A DNA stretch of 64,000 nucleotides from contig WLOP01000001.1 of the NCBI GenBank assembly GCA_009699205.1, positions 124,001-188,000 of the forward strand, given 5' to 3'. The translations under genes were made by a program, and so were the position numbers. The number at the start of each line of letters is the position of its first letter. Positions within the stretch are counted from its first letter, which is position 1. A model generated the notes under the pieces. That model ran no database searches. It saw nothing but the letters and a program-made list of their open reading frames with translations, and was not told the DNA's origin. Positions 1 to 9,184 of this stretch are shown in pieces. Source of the DNA: Actinomycetota bacterium. Its GTDB lineage: Bacteria; Actinomycetota; Actinomycetes; Nanopelagicales; Nanopelagicaceae.

Positions 1-1
1 T

Positions 2-160
2 GTCTGGAATTTCTGCCTTAATAAGAAAGTTTCAGATATTTCAGGTGCAACCGTAGCCATGACCACTGTGAGCGGATCGGTAACTGTAATCGCGACCGAT
101 CCGGCTAATACGCATTCATGTGTAGGAATACTCGTGGGACCCGAGAAGATAATTGGGTAA
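2..160 (+). CDS. C-terminal end of an unidentified protein (partial, runs off the left edge)
   Basis: The frame that starts at base 2 stays open for 52 codons and ends in TAA at 158-160. It is rich in Val, Thr, Ser and Gly and ends in ILVGPEKIIG, which looks like the beta-rich end of a secreted or surface protein. It converges on the next gene with only 15 bases between the stops, a spacing typical of this window. No family is recognised. The short length means chance openness cannot be excluded, so this is a tentative call. Confidence 0.4.
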   Translation, partial: VWNFCLNKKVSDISGATVAMTTVSGSVTVIATDPANTHSCVGILVGPEKIIG

Positions 161-175
161 TTCCAACACTATTGC

Positions 176-661
176 TTAAGCTAAGGATTCATCCAATGTG
201 GGATCGTATGTGTCACCTGAAGTGTCGGGGTAATACACAATAAAGAAGTTGTTTGATGAGGTCCCTTTTTGTCCGTTAGCGGCTACGACAAGGACGCGAT
301 ACTTAAATTCGCCATCGCAATAGACTCCATCGCAATAGGGATTGAAATCCAAAATTGCAGTCCCTTTTGCGTTCGTCTTTGCGGTTGATTCGGTTTTCCA
401 TTTCTTGTCGAAAAACTGTAATCGAACTTCTCGGACCGGTTTGAAAGGTTTTATCGCAACGGAGATATAACAGCTCCAGTCGACCTCGGATTCGAAAAAG
501 GCATACTCGCCTTCTTCATCATAATAATCAGAGCAATCACCGTTGATATAGTACGAAACTTTTTGAGCGGTAACCGCTGAAGCCAACGTTGGAGAGTTAT
601 AGGAGATCGCAAATAAGAGAGCCACTAATAGGGCAATCCTTTTCTTACGAGCTAAAATCAT
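176..661 (-). CDS. Small secreted protein of unknown function
   Basis: A 161-residue protein with a clear Sec signal peptide: basic start MILARKKR, hydrophobic core to about residue 22, then an Ala-Ser cleavage region near SPTLASAVTA. The mature part is acidic and aromatic with four to five cysteines (DCSDYY, DWSC, YCDGVYCDG) that may form disulfides outside the cell, and predicted beta-strand character. The start at 661 was chosen over the longer upstream frame because a GGGAGAA ribosome binding site lies just before it and the signal peptide begins there. I do not recognise the family. It follows the cytochrome oxidase genes on the same strand, in the place where qcrCAB often sits in other actinobacteria, but nothing links it to respiration. 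Confidence 0.75.
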   Translation of the reverse strand: MILARKKRIALLVALLFAISYNSPTLASAVTAQKVSYYINGDCSDYYDEEGEYAFFESEVDWSCYISVAIKPFKPVREVRLQFFDKKWKTESTAKTNAKGTAILDFNPYCDGVYCDGEFKYRVLVVAANGQKGTSSNNFFIVYYPDTSGDTYDPTLDESLA

Positions 662-725
662 TTTTTCTCCCTTTTCGCAGCAGGTATTAGCCAATCCTAA
701 ACTGAGAATGAACTGAGAGCAAGCA

Positions 726-1124
726 TTAATGAGATGGCGAAGGCTTTTCATATTCAGTAACAAATCCAATGATGCTGATCACTAGCGCACCGACGGCAAT
801 AAAGGTGAGCCACCATCCGATAATCAAACCTAACCCAGCAGCACAGGCAGATAAGGCCACTGGTAGGGGCCACCATGAGTGAGGGCTGTAGAACCCTAAT
901 TCGCCTGCTCCATCTGCAATTTCGCCTTGAAGATTATCTTCGGGCAATACCCCACCTAATCGGCGGTGCGAGAACCAAAGGTAGAAGGCAACAAGGCCTG
1001 CGAGGGCACCACTCAAACCCATGGCGGTGATGCCAACCGCTTCGCCACCTATCTGCCAATAGATGATGGTCATCATAAAATAGAAGAGCGTTAAACCAAG
1101 AAAGAGACGGTAACTAACTTTCAT
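726..1124 (-). CDS. ctaF: Cytochrome c oxidase subunit IV (actinobacterial CtaF)
   Basis: A 132-residue membrane protein with about four transmembrane segments: two hydrophobic stretches near residues 5-45, a loop containing PEDNLQGEIADGAGELGFYSPHSWWP, and two more near the C-terminus. The length, the loop with YSPHSWWP and the position directly after ctaD fit actinobacterial subunit IV of the aa3-type oxidase, a small subunit that stabilises the complex. The start at 1124 lies 4 bases beyond the ctaD stop, so the two are translationally close; the longer upstream frame overlaps ctaD and is not needed. Third gene of the ctaC-ctaD-ctaF operon. Confidence 0.88.
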   Translation of the reverse strand: MKVSYRLFLGLTLFYFMMTIIYWQIGGEAVGITAMGLSGALAGLVAFYLWFSHRRLGGVLPEDNLQGEIADGAGELGFYSPHSWWPLPVALSACAAGLGLIIGWWLTFIAVGALVISIIGFVTEYEKPSPSH

Positions 1125-1128
1125 CGGA

Positions 1129-2787
1129 TCAATGCCCTTCAGTCTTGATGTCGGGGTGATGGAGGTCAAAAGCCGGACGCTCGGTACGAATACGTGGCAT
1201 CGAAGTGAAGTTATGGCGAGGCGGTGGGCAAGACGTGGCCCATTCAAGAGAAGCTCCATGGCCCCAAGGATCGTCAACGTTCACCATTGGTGATTGGCGT
1301 GTGATCCACACGTTCACCAAAAAGGGAATCATCGACGCAGCCAGCAAGAAAGCGCCAATGGTAGAAATACCATTCATAAAGGTGAAGCCGTCGGTAGGCA
1401 AATAATCTGCATAACGACGAGGGAAGCCCTTAATTCCAAGCCAATGTTGAATGAGGAATGTGAGATGGAAACCGAAGAAGGTCATCCAGAAATGAACTTT
1501 GCCTAAGCGCTCATTGAGCATCTTGCCTGTCATCTTTGGCCACCAGAAATAGAACCCTGCGAACATCGCGAAAACAACGGTTCCGAACAAGACGTAATGA
1601 AAATGAGCTACCACGAAATATGAAGCTGAAACAGCAAAATCCAACGGTGGTGAAGCCAGAATAATTCCTGTCAAACCACCCATAAGGAAGGTAATAAGGA
1701 AGCCGACAGTCCATAGCATCGGAGTTTCGAAAGTTACTGAACCTCGCCACATAGTGCCGATCCAGTTGAAGAACTTAACGCCTGTCGGAACACCAATTAA
1801 GAAAGTCATGAACGAGAAGAAGGGAAGAAGTACTTGCCCTGTTGCAAATAAATGGTGAGCCCAGACGGATACAGAGAGAGCTGCAATCGCAATCGTTGCT
1901 GCGATAAGCCCTTTGTAACCGAAGATAGGTTTGCGGCTGAAAACCGGAAGAATTTCAGTGGCAATGCCAAAGAAAGGTAAGGCCAAAATATAGACCTCAG
2001 GGTGACCGAAGAACCAGAAGAGGTGCTGCCAAAGCATCGCTCCCCCATTTGCCGGGTCAAAAATATGGGAACCAAATAAGCGATCTGATTCAAGCCCAAG
2101 GAAGGCCGCTGCCAAAGGTGGGAATGCGAGAAGGACAAGTATAGAAGTTAAGAGAATGTTCCAAGAAAAGATCGACATACGAAACATCGTCATTCCTGGT
2201 GCTCGCATTGTGAAAATTGTCGTAATGAAATTCACGCCACTGAGAATTGTTCCAAGCCCACCCATTGCCAAACCTATGACCCACAAATCCCCACCGATAC
2301 CTGGTGAAAATTGCGAGTTAGCTAGGGGTGCGTATGCGGTCCAACCAAAAGATGCTGCTCCACCAGGTGCTAAGAAGCCACCGAAGGCCATTGTTCCACC
2401 GAAAAGATATAGCCAGTAAGAAAGCATATTCAGTCGAGGGAATGCAACATCCGCAGCACCAATTTGTAACGGCATGATGACGTTGGCAAAACCAACAAAA
2501 AGCGGCGTCGCAAACATCAGCAACATAATGGTTCCGTGCATGGTGAATATCTGGTTGTACTGCTCCAAACTCCAGAATTGCAGGCCGGGACGCGTTAATT
2601 CGATGCGCAAGAAGAGAGCCAAAATTCCGCCGATAAGAAACCAGGCAAAAGAGGTAATCAAATACATATAACCGATCGTTTTGTGATCGGTGGAGGTAAT
2701 CCATTTAACGAACAAGCGCCCTTTGTTGGCCGGTGCAGCAGAACTGCGCACGGGAGCTAGAAGTGGAGGATGTGCCAGTGTTGTCAT
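1129..2787 (-). CDS. ctaD: Cytochrome c oxidase subunit I (aa3-type)
   Basis: A 552-residue, roughly 12-helix heme-copper oxidase subunit I that reduces O2 to water and pumps protons. Visible hallmarks are the heme a ligand in FTMHGTIM (His84), the CuB His-Tyr pair in FFGHPEVYI, the tandem CuB histidines in [10 protein letters not shown], the heme a3/a region HFHYVLFGT, and ADVAFPRLN of the D channel. Length and motifs are those of A-type oxidases. The ATG at 2787 overlaps the ctaC stop by 4 bases, indicating coupled translation. It works with CtaC and CtaF in the cytoplasmic membrane, taking electrons from the bc1 complex, whose genes are not in this window. Confidence 0.97.
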   Translation of the reverse strand: MTTLAHPPLLAPVRSSAAPANKGRLFVKWITSTDHKTIGYMYLITSFAWFLIGGILALFLRIELTRPGLQFWSLEQYNQIFTMHGTIMLLMFATPLFVGFANVIMPLQIGAADVAFPRLNMLSYWLYLFGGTMAFGGFLAPGGAASFGWTAYAPLANSQFSPGIGGDLWVIGLAMGGLGTILSGVNFITTIFTMRAPGMTMFRMSIFSWNILLTSILVLLAFPPLAAAFLGLESDRLFGSHIFDPANGGAMLWQHLFWFFGHPEVYILALPFFGIATEILPVFSRKPIFGYKGLIAATIAIAALSVSVWAHHLFATGQVLLPFFSFMTFLIGVPTGVKFFNWIGTMWRGSVTFETPMLWTVGFLITFLMGGLTGIILASPPLDFAVSASYFVVAHFHYVLFGTVVFAMFAGFYFWWPKMTGKMLNERLGKVHFWMTFFGFHLTFLIQHWLGIKGFPRRYADYLPTDGFTFMNGISTIGAFLLAASMIPFLVNVWITRQSPMVNVDDPWGHGASLEWATSCPPPRHNFTSMPRIRTERPAFDLHHPDIKTEGH

Positions 2788-3542
2788 GATTGCGCCGCCT
2801 TAAGTTCGAGCAAATAACTTTGGTACTCAGCAGGTGTGACAACTTTTACACTGAAACGCATCTCGGAGTGATCGCGCCCGCAGAGGATATTGCAAAATCC
2901 TTTATAGGTTCCAATTTTATTCGCTGTAAATTCAAGGTGATTTGTTACACCAGGAAGATTTTGTAACTGAATCATGAAAGCCGGAATCCAGAACCCATGC
3001 ACCACATCACTAGAGGTGAGGGTGAATCGAACTCGCTCTCCCACCGGTACGTACAACACTGGCGGCTGTGATGGAGTTCCAGTAACTGTCACATTAGAAC
3101 CAGCTTCAGGGTATGTGAACTGCCATGACCATTGAATACCATTAACAGAAATGTCGTGCATCACGGTATTGCTGGCTGGGGTTGTTATTCGCGATTGATC
3201 GCGCGCGGTGTAAGCGAAGAGAACTGCAACGATAAGCAGTGGGACCAATGTATAAACAACTTCAATAGGAATGTTGTACTGCGTTTGCTTCGGAAATGCT
3301 GCACTCTTCTTCCGATGGAAAATAGCAACCCAAAGAATCAGCCCCAAAGTGAAAAGCCCGACAACTGCTGCTGTAATCCACGCTCCTTGCCAGAGCGGCA
3401 AAGTGGTCTCGTTAACGCTTGAGAGACCTTCTTCGTATCCAAACCCAGGGATCTTGGCGCAACTAGTAAGCAGGAATACGGGAGCAAGCAATGTGCTTGC
3501 ACGCACAACTTTCATAAGTCGCGAGCGGGGCTGTTTTGGCAT
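2784..3542 (-). CDS. ctaC: Cytochrome c oxidase subunit II, lipoprotein
   Basis: A 252-residue subunit II. A basic N-terminus and lipobox LTSC (Cys28) mark a lipoprotein; two transmembrane helices follow, around residues 50-75 and 90-112. The extracytoplasmic cupredoxin domain has the WSWQF aromatic patch for electron entry and the CuA site [12 protein letters not shown] (Cys, Cys, His, Met) near residue 217. There is no fused cytochrome c domain. A TATCCT element sits 7 bases before the ATG at 3542 on the minus strand, so the transcript is probably leaderless, which supports this start over Met10. The promoter is back-to-back with that of the desulfurase-like gene at 3602. Confidence 0.96.
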   Translation of the reverse strand: MPKQPRSRLMKVVRASTLLAPVFLLTSCAKIPGFGYEEGLSSVNETTLPLWQGAWITAAVVGLFTLGLILWVAIFHRKKSAAFPKQTQYNIPIEVVYTLVPLLIVAVLFAYTARDQSRITTPASNTVMHDISVNGIQWSWQFTYPEAGSNVTVTGTPSQPPVLYVPVGERVRFTLTSSDVVHGFWIPAFMIQLQNLPGVTNHLEFTANKIGTYKGFCNILCGRDHSEMRFSVKVVTPAEYQSYLLELKAAQS

Positions 3543-3601
3543 GGGCTCAAGGATAGGGGGTCACGTGCAACTTCACCGCTTAAAGCGCTAGCCTAGGTCG
3601 G

Positions 3602-4681
3602 GTGGTTCCACTCACAAAGAATTTCCAAGTCGCCTCCCCGCTGCACCCAAAAGCCCGGGAGATCTTGCTCGATGCCATGGATCAAGGTTGGGCTGACCCC
3701 AGAAAACTTTCACAGGCCAGTGCAAAGGCTCGAAACCTCCGCGCGCGCGCTCTGGAGTCTTTGGCAGAGAATTTGGGTCATCATCCAGATCGTTTGGCAA
3801 TTGTCGGAGAGAGCGCTCTAGCTAACTATTTTGCCCTCGCAGGTATCGCCCGTGGAACCTCAACATTCATTCACTCCGCTATCGATCGTAAAGAAGTCTT
3901 CGCCTTTGCGAGTACATGTAAGGCCCCTGTAGAACAGCCTGTAGACCGCCTAGGCCATATCCAGTTCCCCACACCACCAATCGATACGCCAGAAACTCTT
4001 GTGGCCCTCCAAGGTGCAAATATTGAAACGGGAACAATTCAACCTTTAGAGAAGATTCTTACAGTATTGACCCGGGCAAAAATCGCACTTGATTTCACCT
4101 CTAGCCCGACGTTGCCACTGCCTTCCAGATGGAGCACTGTCGCTTACAACGCTCACTCGTGGCAGGGACCCGAAGGAATAGGACTCATTGCAATCGCGCA
4201 ACCGCAATTATGGACAAACCCGCTTCCTCATCTTGGACCAGAAAGAGTTCCTGAATCTTTCTCGTTGCCCTTGTTATTGGCAGCTGCCGTAGCGCTAGAG
4301 CATTGGATTGTCGAAGAAAAGCAGGAACATGAACGTATCCGTCAACTCTCTAAACTTCTTCGTCAAAGTTTGAGCACCCGTATTAAGGATTGCGATATTG
4401 CGGGAGATCCGGATTCCTCGCTCCCTCACATTTCTTCGATTTCATTTCTCTATGTTCACGGCGAGGAAATCCTCCGTCAATTGGAATTACAGGGTTTCAG
4501 CGTTGATTCAGGATCGGCTTGTAGCGCCGATAATTTGCAACCAAGCCACGTGCTCGCCGCGATGGGCGTACTGACTCACGGGAATATCCGCGTCACTTTG
4601 CATCATGGAGTGCAGGAAAAAGATCTCCTTGGACTTGTAGAGGCGATCACAACCGCCGTATCAACTTTGCGATTGCAATGA
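3602..4681 (+). CDS. Class V aminotransferase fold, cysteine-desulfurase-like protein lacking the PLP lysine
   Basis: A 359-residue protein with the IscS/NifS fold. The C-terminal active loop SGSACSADNLQPSHVLAAMG is well conserved, with the sulfur-accepting Cys at 307. The cofactor site is not: the SxHK motif that carries the Schiff-base lysine reads NAHSWQGPEG (Ser186 replaces Lys), the His that stacks on PLP is Arg96, and the Gln of DATQ is Ser167, while Asp164 remains. It overlaps the tusA-like gene by 4 bases. In other actinobacteria I recall a desulfurase-TusA fusion beside ctaC that keeps AHK; here the two are separate genes and the lysine is gone. It may be a sulfur-relay scaffold rather than an active desulfurase. 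GTG start; TAGCCT lies 7 bases upstream (leaderless). Confidence 0.85.
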   Translation: MVPLTKNFQVASPLHPKAREILLDAMDQGWADPRKLSQASAKARNLRARALESLAENLGHHPDRLAIVGESALANYFALAGIARGTSTFIHSAIDRKEVFAFASTCKAPVEQPVDRLGHIQFPTPPIDTPETLVALQGANIETGTIQPLEKILTVLTRAKIALDFTSSPTLPLPSRWSTVAYNAHSWQGPEGIGLIAIAQPQLWTNPLPHLGPERVPESFSLPLLLAAAVALEHWIVEEKQEHERIRQLSKLLRQSLSTRIKDCDIAGDPDSSLPHISSISFLYVHGEEILRQLELQGFSVDSGSACSADNLQPSHVLAAMGVLTHGNIRVTLHHGVQEKDLLGLVEAITTAVSTLRLQ

Positions 4682-4893
4682 AAGAAGTCAACTGCATCGG
4701 CAAGCGCTGTCCTCAGCCGATAATCGATATCGCCAAAGAAGTAGCGCAATTGGAGATGGGTGAAGATATTGTTCTGCTGGCCGATGACCCGGCAACCCTG
4801 CCGGACCTGCGCGCATGGGCGCGAATGACCGGTAATGCAGTTACTGTTGAATCTGCAACACGTTTTCTCGTTACGCGCCAAAACCAAAGCTAG
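4678..4893 (+). CDS. TusA-family sulfurtransferase
   Basis: A 71-residue TusA/SirA-fold protein with the signature CIGKRCPQPI near the N-terminus; the Cys of the CPxP motif (CPQP) is the persulfide carrier in the family. Its start overlaps the stop of the desulfurase-like gene (ATGA), so the two are coupled and probably work as a pair. In the family the partner desulfurase loads sulfur on TusA for tRNA thiolation or cofactor synthesis; because the partner here lacks its PLP lysine, the sulfur source is unclear. The last 23 bases overlap the convergent PfkB-type gene. Confidence 0.88.
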   Translation: MKEVNCIGKRCPQPIIDIAKEVAQLEMGEDIVLLADDPATLPDLRAWARMTGNAVTVESATRFLVTRQNQS

Positions 4894-5863
4894 GTAAACC
4901 TAAACCAATTTCATTAGAAGCTTCATCTCCGTAAGCGCCTGCTAAACGGGTTAGAAATTCTGCACGCGAAAAGCGATATTCCTGCGTACCTTTTGTTTCG
5001 ATTACATATGTTGCGAGCATTGAACCAAGTTGGGCGCAGCGTTCATGGTTAAGCCCAGCAGCAAGACCTGCGATAAATCCCGAGCGAAATGAATCTCCGA
5101 CTCCAGTGGGATCTACCTTCGCTTTCTCTTGTGGCACTCCGACGACGATAGTGGGAAGACCTTTTTCTTCCACTTTCGCACCGTTAGATCCCAAAGTGAC
5201 AATTCGCACCTGCACGCGTTCAAGTATCTCTTCATCACTCCAGCCAGTTTTTTGAATTGCAAGAGCAAGTTCGTATTCATTTAAGAAAAGGTAAGCAGCG
5301 CCATCAATCAGGCGACGAATTTCGTCGCCATCCATTCGTGCCATCTGCTGGGAAGGGTCCGCTGCAATAGATATCCCACGTTCTTTAGCGATCTCAGAAT
5401 GGCGCAACATCGCTTCAGGATCGTCAGGGGAAATGACTATCAAATCTAATCCCCCCACCTTTTCTAGAATGGGTTGCAATTCGATATCACGAGCCTCGCT
5501 CATGGCACCCGGAAAAAAGGATGCGATTTGATTGAGTTCGGTATCTGTTGTAACCATATATAGGGCTGTGAGATTTCGTTCTGAAATTAGGACGTGCGAG
5601 GTATCTACCCCATGGCGCGATAACCAGGCTTCATAATCTTCCCAATCGCGCCCTACTGCGGCAATGAGAATTGGGTTGAGTCCAAGGGCACCCATACCGA
5701 AAGCGATATTTGCCGCGCAACCGCCACGGCGAATATCTAAACCATCAACTAAAAAAGAGAGTGAAACCTTTTCTAGAGAACCAGCAACGAGTGAGTCAGT
5801 GAATTTTCCAGGAAAAGTCATAAGGTGATCGCGACCGACCGAACCTGCAACGCCGATCTTCAT
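4871..5863 (-). CDS. PfkB-family carbohydrate/nucleoside kinase (adenosine-kinase-like)
   Basis: A 330-residue ribokinase-fold enzyme. The N-terminal GVAGSVGRDH and glycine-rich RRGGCAANIAFGMGALG bind the sugar moiety, and the C-terminal DPTGVGDSFRSGF is the PfkB anion hole with the catalytic Asp. It should use ATP to phosphorylate a sugar or nucleoside; the gene order with hesB and nadA is that of the actinobacterial PfkB protein often annotated as adenosine kinase, but the substrate cannot be read from sequence. ATG at 5863. Its 3' end overlaps the tusA-like gene by 23 bases tail to tail. Confidence 0.88.
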   Translation of the reverse strand: MKIGVAGSVGRDHLMTFPGKFTDSLVAGSLEKVSLSFLVDGLDIRRGGCAANIAFGMGALGLNPILIAAVGRDWEDYEAWLSRHGVDTSHVLISERNLTALYMVTTDTELNQIASFFPGAMSEARDIELQPILEKVGGLDLIVISPDDPEAMLRHSEIAKERGISIAADPSQQMARMDGDEIRRLIDGAAYLFLNEYELALAIQKTGWSDEEILERVQVRIVTLGSNGAKVEEKGLPTIVVGVPQEKAKVDPTGVGDSFRSGFIAGLAAGLNHERCAQLGSMLATYVIETKGTQEYRFSRAEFLTRLAGAYGDEASNEIGLGLPSFGFGA

Positions 5864-5923
5864 GAATCCCCAAATCCCTACTCGCTGGAGCTAACTTCGT
5901 AAGATTGAAACTTCAGTTGCGAC

Positions 5924-6268
5924 TTAGTGGAAAGAATCCCCACATGCGCAAGATCCGCCTGCATTGGGATTGTCGATAGTGAATCCCTGCTTTTCAATCG
6001 TATCCACGAAATCAATTGATGCACCGGATAGATAAGGATCACTCATCTTGTCGACAACTACTTTGACGCCGTCGAAGTCGCGGGTGATATCTCCTTCTTG
6101 GATACGGTCATCAAAGAAAAGTTGGTAGCGAAGGCCTGAACATCCGCCGGGTTGAACCGCTACACGTAGAGCCAGGTCATCGCGTTCTTCTTGGGCCAGT
6201 AACGCGGCAACTTTAGTCGCGGCTACAGGTGTCAAGGTTATTCCAATAGTTGTTGTTTCAGTACTCAT
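5924..6268 (-). CDS. A-type iron-sulfur carrier (HesB/IscA/ErpA family)
   Basis: A 114-residue Fe-S assembly carrier. The three family cysteines are visible: one in QPGGCSGLRY and two in the C-terminal GGSCACGDSF (CxC). These bind an Fe-S cluster or iron for delivery to client apoproteins; the neighbouring quinolinate synthase NadA is a 4Fe-4S enzyme and a plausible client, though that is inference. A TAGGAGAGG ribosome binding site precedes the ATG at 6268. It is divergent from nadA, with about 100 bases between starts. Confidence 0.93.
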   Translation of the reverse strand: MSTETTTIGITLTPVAATKVAALLAQEERDDLALRVAVQPGGCSGLRYQLFFDDRIQEGDITRDFDGVKVVVDKMSDPYLSGASIDFVDTIEKQGFTIDNPNAGGSCACGDSFH

Positions 6269-6368
6269 AGAGCCTCTCCTAAATTCACCAGCCGGTGTGC
6301 CACATCACGTGAACGTTTACTCCGTAAGCCTACTCGCAGGATTGCCCGGAAGCAGACACAATAGGCGC

Positions 6369-7508
6369 ATGGCACTGAGTGATCTATTAATCCTCGGTCG
6401 AGATTCCGACCTAGGAAGCGAACGGGGCGTCTCATGTACCGGCGCTTTGCCAGAAGCGAGCGACCCTCAGCTAATCGAACGCGCTAAAAGTGCACGTGCG
6501 AAATTGGGCTCACGAGCCCTGATACTCGGGCATCACTATCAACGTGACGAAGTTATCGCCTTTGCAGATATCACTGGCGATTCTTTTAAACTCGCTCAAG
6601 CAGCTGCCAACAACCCAGACTCGGAATTCGTCATCTTTTGCGGTGTTCATTTCATGGCCGAAAGCGCCGACATTCTCACTGCTCCTCATCAAAAAGTTAT
6701 CTTGCCAGATTTAGCAGCGGGTTGTTCTATGGCAGACATGGCAACAGCTAATCAAGTTGCCGAATGCTGGAATGCATTAGAGAAAATTGGAGTTGCCAGT
6801 AAAACAATCCCCGTTACTTACATGAATTCATCTGCCGCTATCAAAAGTTTTACAGGTGAAAATGGTGGAACGATTTGTACTTCGTCGAATGCGATGAAAG
6901 CGATGAGCTGGGCATTTGAACAGGGAGAGAAGATTCTCTTCCTTCCCGATCAACATCTCGGGCGAAATACTGCAGTCCTGAGCCTTGGATTGTCCTTAGA
7001 AGATTGCGTGCTGTGGAATCCATGGAAACCTATGGGAGGTTTAACCAAAGAAGAAATCCTCGCCGCCAAAGTATTTCTCTGGCGAGGTCATTGTTCGGTG
7101 CATGGGCGTTTTTCTCTCGATAACGTCAACACAGTTCGGAAAATGATTCCAGGGGTTAATGTGCTTGTGCATCCAGAGTGCCAGCACGAGGTAGTTTCCA
7201 ACGCTGATGTAGTCGGTTCAACGGAGATGATCATCCGCACCATCGACGGAGCAAGTCCCGGTTCGGCATGGGCGATTGGTACCGAATTAAACCTAGTGCA
7301 GCGCTTAGCCAAAGCGCACCCAGATAAAACAATCGCTTTTCTCGATAAAACGGTCTGCTATTGCTCAACCATGAACCGAATCGACCTCCCCCATCTAGTC
7401 TGGGCAATGGAATCTTTAGTCGCAAGCCACATTGTTAACCAAATAACTGTCGAACCTGAAATAGCCCGTTACTCCAAAATGGCGCTCGAACGGATGCTGG
7501 CTCTATAG
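6369..7508 (+). CDS. nadA: Quinolinate synthase
   Basis: A 379-residue NadA that condenses iminoaspartate with dihydroxyacetone phosphate to give quinolinate for NAD synthesis, using a 4Fe-4S cluster. Family motifs seen are ILGHHYQRDEV near the substrate site, the cysteines in VIFCGVHFMAE, LVHPECQHEV and KTVCYCSTMN, and WRGHCSVHGRF. I chose the ATG at 6369 rather than the longer frame from 6297: the extension looks unlike protein, and a CACAAT -10-like element lies 6 bases before this ATG, suggesting a leaderless transcript. No nadB or nadC is adjacent, so iminoaspartate formation must be encoded elsewhere. Confidence 0.95.
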   Translation: MALSDLLILGRDSDLGSERGVSCTGALPEASDPQLIERAKSARAKLGSRALILGHHYQRDEVIAFADITGDSFKLAQAAANNPDSEFVIFCGVHFMAESADILTAPHQKVILPDLAAGCSMADMATANQVAECWNALEKIGVASKTIPVTYMNSSAAIKSFTGENGGTICTSSNAMKAMSWAFEQGEKILFLPDQHLGRNTAVLSLGLSLEDCVLWNPWKPMGGLTKEEILAAKVFLWRGHCSVHGRFSLDNVNTVRKMIPGVNVLVHPECQHEVVSNADVVGSTEMIIRTIDGASPGSAWAIGTELNLVQRLAKAHPDKTIAFLDKTVCYCSTMNRIDLPHLVWAMESLVASHIVNQITVEPEIARYSKMALERMLAL

Positions 7509-7516
7509 TTTCATTT

Positions 7517-8068
7517 ATGAGCCCACAGAACCCAGAGAAGAACGACGATAAAACTCCTGAAACAAAAGGACGTGCAACCCCGTCGCGTAAAGAGGCACAA
7601 GCTAAGAGAATCACTCATTCATTGGCTCCTGCAACTAACCGCGAAGAACGCAAGAAAGAGAAGCTACGCGTTCGTCAGGCTCGTGGTGCCGTAAGGATCT
7701 CTTATATGAACGGCGATGAATATGCTCTGCCGGCTCGAGACAAAGGACCCGCACGACGTTTTGTAAGAAATTATGTTGACTCACGACGCTCTGTCGCCGA
7801 ATACCTACTGCCTTTGCTATTTATCGTTTTGATTATTTCCAGAATCACATTTTTGCAAATCGCTTCCATACTCTTGATGTATGTAGTTTTCCTTGGAGCA
7901 ATTGTTGAAGGATTTTTATTAAGCAGGAAGATAAAGAAGGAAGTCCTGCTTCGATTCCCGGAATCTTCGACAAAGGGTTTGGGCATGTACGGATGGTCTC
8001 GTTCAACGCAGATTCGTCGTCTGCGCGCACCTAAGCCCCAGGTAAAACCTGGTGACACACTTCCTTAA
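7517..8068 (+). CDS. DUF3043 family membrane protein
   Basis: A 183-residue protein: about 90 charged, Lys/Arg-rich N-terminal residues (REERKKEKLRVRQARG), then two transmembrane helices at about 95-138, and a basic C-terminus with GLGMYGWSRSTQIRRLRAPKP. This architecture and the site beside nadA and hesB match the actinobacterial DUF3043 family, whose function is unknown. A TATAGT element overlapping the nadA stop lies 7 bases before the ATG, so it may have its own leaderless promoter in addition to read-through from nadA. Confidence 0.85.
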   Translation: MSPQNPEKNDDKTPETKGRATPSRKEAQAKRITHSLAPATNREERKKEKLRVRQARGAVRISYMNGDEYALPARDKGPARRFVRNYVDSRRSVAEYLLPLLFIVLIISRITFLQIASILLMYVVFLGAIVEGFLLSRKIKKEVLLRFPESSTKGLGMYGWSRSTQIRRLRAPKPQVKPGDTLP

Positions 8069-8086
8069 AGTGTTTTAAGCTTGATG

Positions 8087-8104
8087 GCCCTTAAAATTAA
8101 GGGC
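8087..8104. terminator. Short palindrome between convergent genes, possible bidirectional terminator
   Basis: A perfect inverted repeat, GCCCTTAA-AA-TTAAGGGC, lies between the DUF3043 gene and the convergent aldo-keto reductase and includes the stop codon of the latter. No long T tract follows on either strand, so termination may be weak. Confidence 0.5.
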
Positions 8105-9098
8105 GTGGGTTTGGGCTTGCGCTCAAAGAAGCATCTGTCTCTGGCAACATACCCAAAGCTTTATCAATGGCACGCATAGTCTCAGAAGAGAGTTTCACTC
8201 CTGAAGCTTTTGCATTTTCCTTCACTTGGGCTGGTTTCGTTGCGCCGATAATTGCGCTTGATACATTTGGATTCTGCAGAACCCAGGCAACAGCCAATTG
8301 AGCCATGGTGAGCCCAACATCTGCAGCGACAGGGCGTAAATGCTCAACTGCCGTGAGAACTTCATCGCGCATCCAACGGGAAATCATGCCCGCGCCATTT
8401 TTCTTATCTGTCGCTCTAGAACCCACTGGCGGACGCTTGCCCACTTTATATTTACCCGAAAGAACTCCTTGGGCCACAGGAGACCAAACAATTTGTCCGA
8501 TGCCTTCTCGCATAGAAAGGGGTACTACTTCAGCTTCGATAACGCGCCACAGCATTGAATATTGAGGTTGATTGGAAATGAAGCGGTCATAACCGCACGC
8601 ATCTTGAATTTCTAGAGCACGTGATATTTCGCTAGCGCTCCATTCGGAGGTACCGATGTAGTTCACTTTTCCCGCACGAATTAGATCGTCGAAAGCGCGG
8701 AGAGTTTCTTCAAGTGGGGTTTCGTAATCAAAGCGATGGGCTTGATAAAGATCTATGTGATCTGTTTGCAATCTCCTAAGGGATGCATTGCATGATTCCA
8801 TGATGTGCTTCCGTGAAAGCCCACGATCATTTTTGCCTTCACCTGTCGGCCAATATACCTTAGTAAATAATTCATAAGATTCGCGGCGCTCGGCTTTAAG
8901 CGCCTTTCCAAGGATTGTCTCTGCACGAGTTGCTGCGTAGACATCTGCCGTATCGAAAGTAGTAATTCCAACGCTGATTGCAGCTTTCACACACGCGATT
9001 GCGGCCGCTTGTTCGACTTGAGAACCATGGGTGATCCAGTTTCCATAAGATATTTCAGAAACGTACATTCCTGTACTACCTAAACGGCGGTATTCCAC
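8097..9098 (-). CDS. Aldo/keto reductase (potassium-channel beta-subunit-like subgroup)
   Basis: A 333-residue TIM-barrel oxidoreductase using NADPH. Catalytic Asp and Tyr are seen in FDTADVYAATRAE, the Lys in FTKVYWP and the His in YQAHRFDYETP; NADPH-binding residues are in GATKPAQVKENAKASG. The order of motifs and the length fit the AKR subgroup that includes Kv-beta and YghZ. The substrate is unknown. The GTG at 9098 is preceded by an AGGGGACA ribosome binding site. It is divergent from the cobalamin-riboswitch operon and ends in the palindrome at 8087-8104. Confidence 0.9.
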   Translation of the reverse strand: MEYRRLGSTGMYVSEISYGNWITHGSQVEQAAAIACVKAAISVGITTFDTADVYAATRAETILGKALKAERRESYELFTKVYWPTGEGKNDRGLSRKHIMESCNASLRRLQTDHIDLYQAHRFDYETPLEETLRAFDDLIRAGKVNYIGTSEWSASEISRALEIQDACGYDRFISNQPQYSMLWRVIEAEVVPLSMREGIGQIVWSPVAQGVLSGKYKVGKRPPVGSRATDKKNGAGMISRWMRDEVLTAVEHLRPVAADVGLTMAQLAVAWVLQNPNVSSAIIGATKPAQVKENAKASGVKLSSETMRAIDKALGMLPETDASLSASPNPRP

Positions 9099-9184
9099 TA
9101 TGTCCCCTTTTTGGTCATCGAACTGCTCCGTATGCGGATTACACCCTACGTCAGCGCGAGCCTGATTGCCATTCGGCTGGAACT

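Noticed and set aside
1205-3591. Several plus-strand frames inside the cta genes
   Set aside because: They are antisense to well-supported oxidase subunits and show no protein-like composition.
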